Source of the DNA: Chaenocephalus aceratus
Lineage: Eukaryota; Chordata; Actinopteri; Perciformes; Channichthyidae
Length of the DNA: 64,000 nucleotides
Assembly: GCA_023974075.1 (NCBI GenBank)
Contig: CM043808.1
Span: 22,840,227 to 22,904,226 of the forward strand
Reading direction: 5' to 3'
The notes below the pieces were generated by a model. It was not told the origin of the DNA. It saw only the letters and a list, made by a program, of their open reading frames with translations, and did not search any database. Every line of letters begins with the position of its first letter. Within the stretch, counting starts at the first letter, position 1. A program made the position numbers and the translations under genes. This document shows positions 62,954 through 64,000 of this stretch, in pieces.

Positions 62954-64000
62954 GTAGAGGGACAGAAAAAGACAGACAAATAAAAAGCAGCGGTGTAAGA
63001 GATGACAAACACTGCCTCTGAAGGCACAACGAGATTACGCAAGCAAACCTACAGAGCAATGAACGGGACGCAGACAAAGAGAGAAAGAGATGGAGGAAAA
63101 AGAGAGAGGGAATAAGCGAGTGAATAAATTAGATGCAAACACAACACACAATAGAGTTATGGAGAGGGAGGAGTTATTTCTACAGTCCAGGGTTCCTGGA
63201 AGCTCATGTTCTGCCTCGCAATGTTAGTGAGTGACAGTTGGAGCACTTGGAGAAACATGACATTCACATGGTTGAAGAAAAAGCTCAGGAACTGTATTAG
63301 AAAAGATCTGATGAAATTCTAAACTATAGTAAAAGCATTTGTTCTAGGAAAGCTGCAGATAAAAGATGACAAACTGCCAAAGTGGGAGTAAAGTAGTGCA
63401 CGAGGAGAGAAGGTAGGAGGGTACGGTCAAGAGAGGATAAAAGGCTTTTAAGCACCTTTTATTGCTTCATAAAATTGTTCCGTCTTAAATCTCTTAGCGC
63501 ACGCATACCGAAAGATAGGACATCAAGAGGCAGGAGATCAAACGGAGAGATAGTTGCACAATCAGCAGAGATTATCACAAGGCAGACGCTCAGCTGCTAC
63601 AGAGCCACTGACCACACAGCATTACTCACACTGGGTATTTTAAACCTATTTATGCCGTCTATGACTCTTTCACTTGAATTGTATTTGAAGTATGAAAACA
63701 CCTCTCTTTCTGCTAACCACAAGAGAAACAGCAGCTATTTAGAGTGAGGCTGAAAACATCTGCCTAGCCCAACAGCAGCAGCACGCTTCACACCGTCACT
63801 CCCTCGTAATCATCATGCATTTAAGAAGAGGACAAACTGACCCACATACGCAAATGCTGTTGTTTGTGTAGCACCACAGGATGCATTACAGTACTTGCCC
63901 CCGCTTGCCTTGTCTCTTAGCACAGATGAAGGGAGACTCTGAGGTACAGAGGAGAAATGAGCCCAAACACATCCTTTAAACCAACATGCAGCTTACCTAC

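Larger units (their letters stand above)
62350..64000 (-). other. utrn large intron or upstream flank of the 62.2-kb exon
   Basis: Contains an AG-rich tract (62905-62953), several CA-rich runs and the TATA-like box at 62554. The last bases hold a donor-like GTAAGC on the minus strand with only four bases before it, too little to judge. No exon of the spectrin rod is recognised here, so the full-length upstream exon probably lies beyond the edge. Confidence 0.5.

Noticed and set aside
63990..64000. Donor-like GTAAGC on the minus strand at the right edge, as end of the dystrophin-exon-55 equivalent
   Set aside because: Only four exonic bases would be visible, and in the required phase they would end in a TAG codon.

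Overview
This is intronic and exonic DNA of a vertebrate, almost certainly a teleost fish. Five short, well-bounded coding exons lie far apart on the minus strand. The rest is AT-rich intron with long CA/GT microsatellites, an L2-type LINE, a tRNA-derived SINE, and several cut-and-paste and fold-back transposons of kinds common in ray-finned fish. There are no operons, no convincing RNA genes and no CRISPR arrays.

The gene is utrophin (utrn), read right to left. Reading the exons in transcription order at 16797-16969, 14785-14941, 6424-6553, 4382-4650 and 2835-2981 gives one unbroken frame of 292 codons. It encodes the last spectrin-like repeats of the rod, just before hinge 4 and the WW domain. 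The exon lengths 173, 157, 130, 269 and 147 bp match dystrophin exons 56-60 (173, 157, 121, 269, 147). The third is 9 bp longer. Residue choices favour utrophin over dystrophin. All splice sites are GT/AG and there are no frameshifts.

Layout: 1-16.97 kb holds the five exons and their introns, with a degenerate LINE inside the first (3'-most) intron. From 16.97 kb to the right edge lies one intron of at least 47 kb, or a series of unrecognised exons. By homology this is the dystrophin intron-55 position, where Dp116 and its utrophin counterpart (Up113, G-utrophin) start. Three minus-strand exon-like pieces there end in a phase-0 donor that could join the 16.97-kb exon: 19674-19724 (17 codons from an ATG), 57354-57543 (190 bp, bounded by an acceptor and a donor) and 62203-62349 (49 codons from an ATG, with a TATA-like box about 0.2 kb upstream). 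None is proven.

The most unusual part is a transposon nest at about 35.6-45.8 kb. It holds a long-TIR element, two related MITEs sharing a compensating hairpin, and a 4.9-kb fold-back element with arms of about 1.26 kb. That element has 6-bp target duplications and a further TTAA-flanked insertion in one arm only, so the other arm preserves the empty site. Next comes a second fold-back element of 1.4 kb, also with a 6-bp target duplication. Both fold-back elements interrupt plus-strand open frames that resume in frame on the far side. The window also has a 673-bp hAT element with a near-perfect 8-bp duplication.
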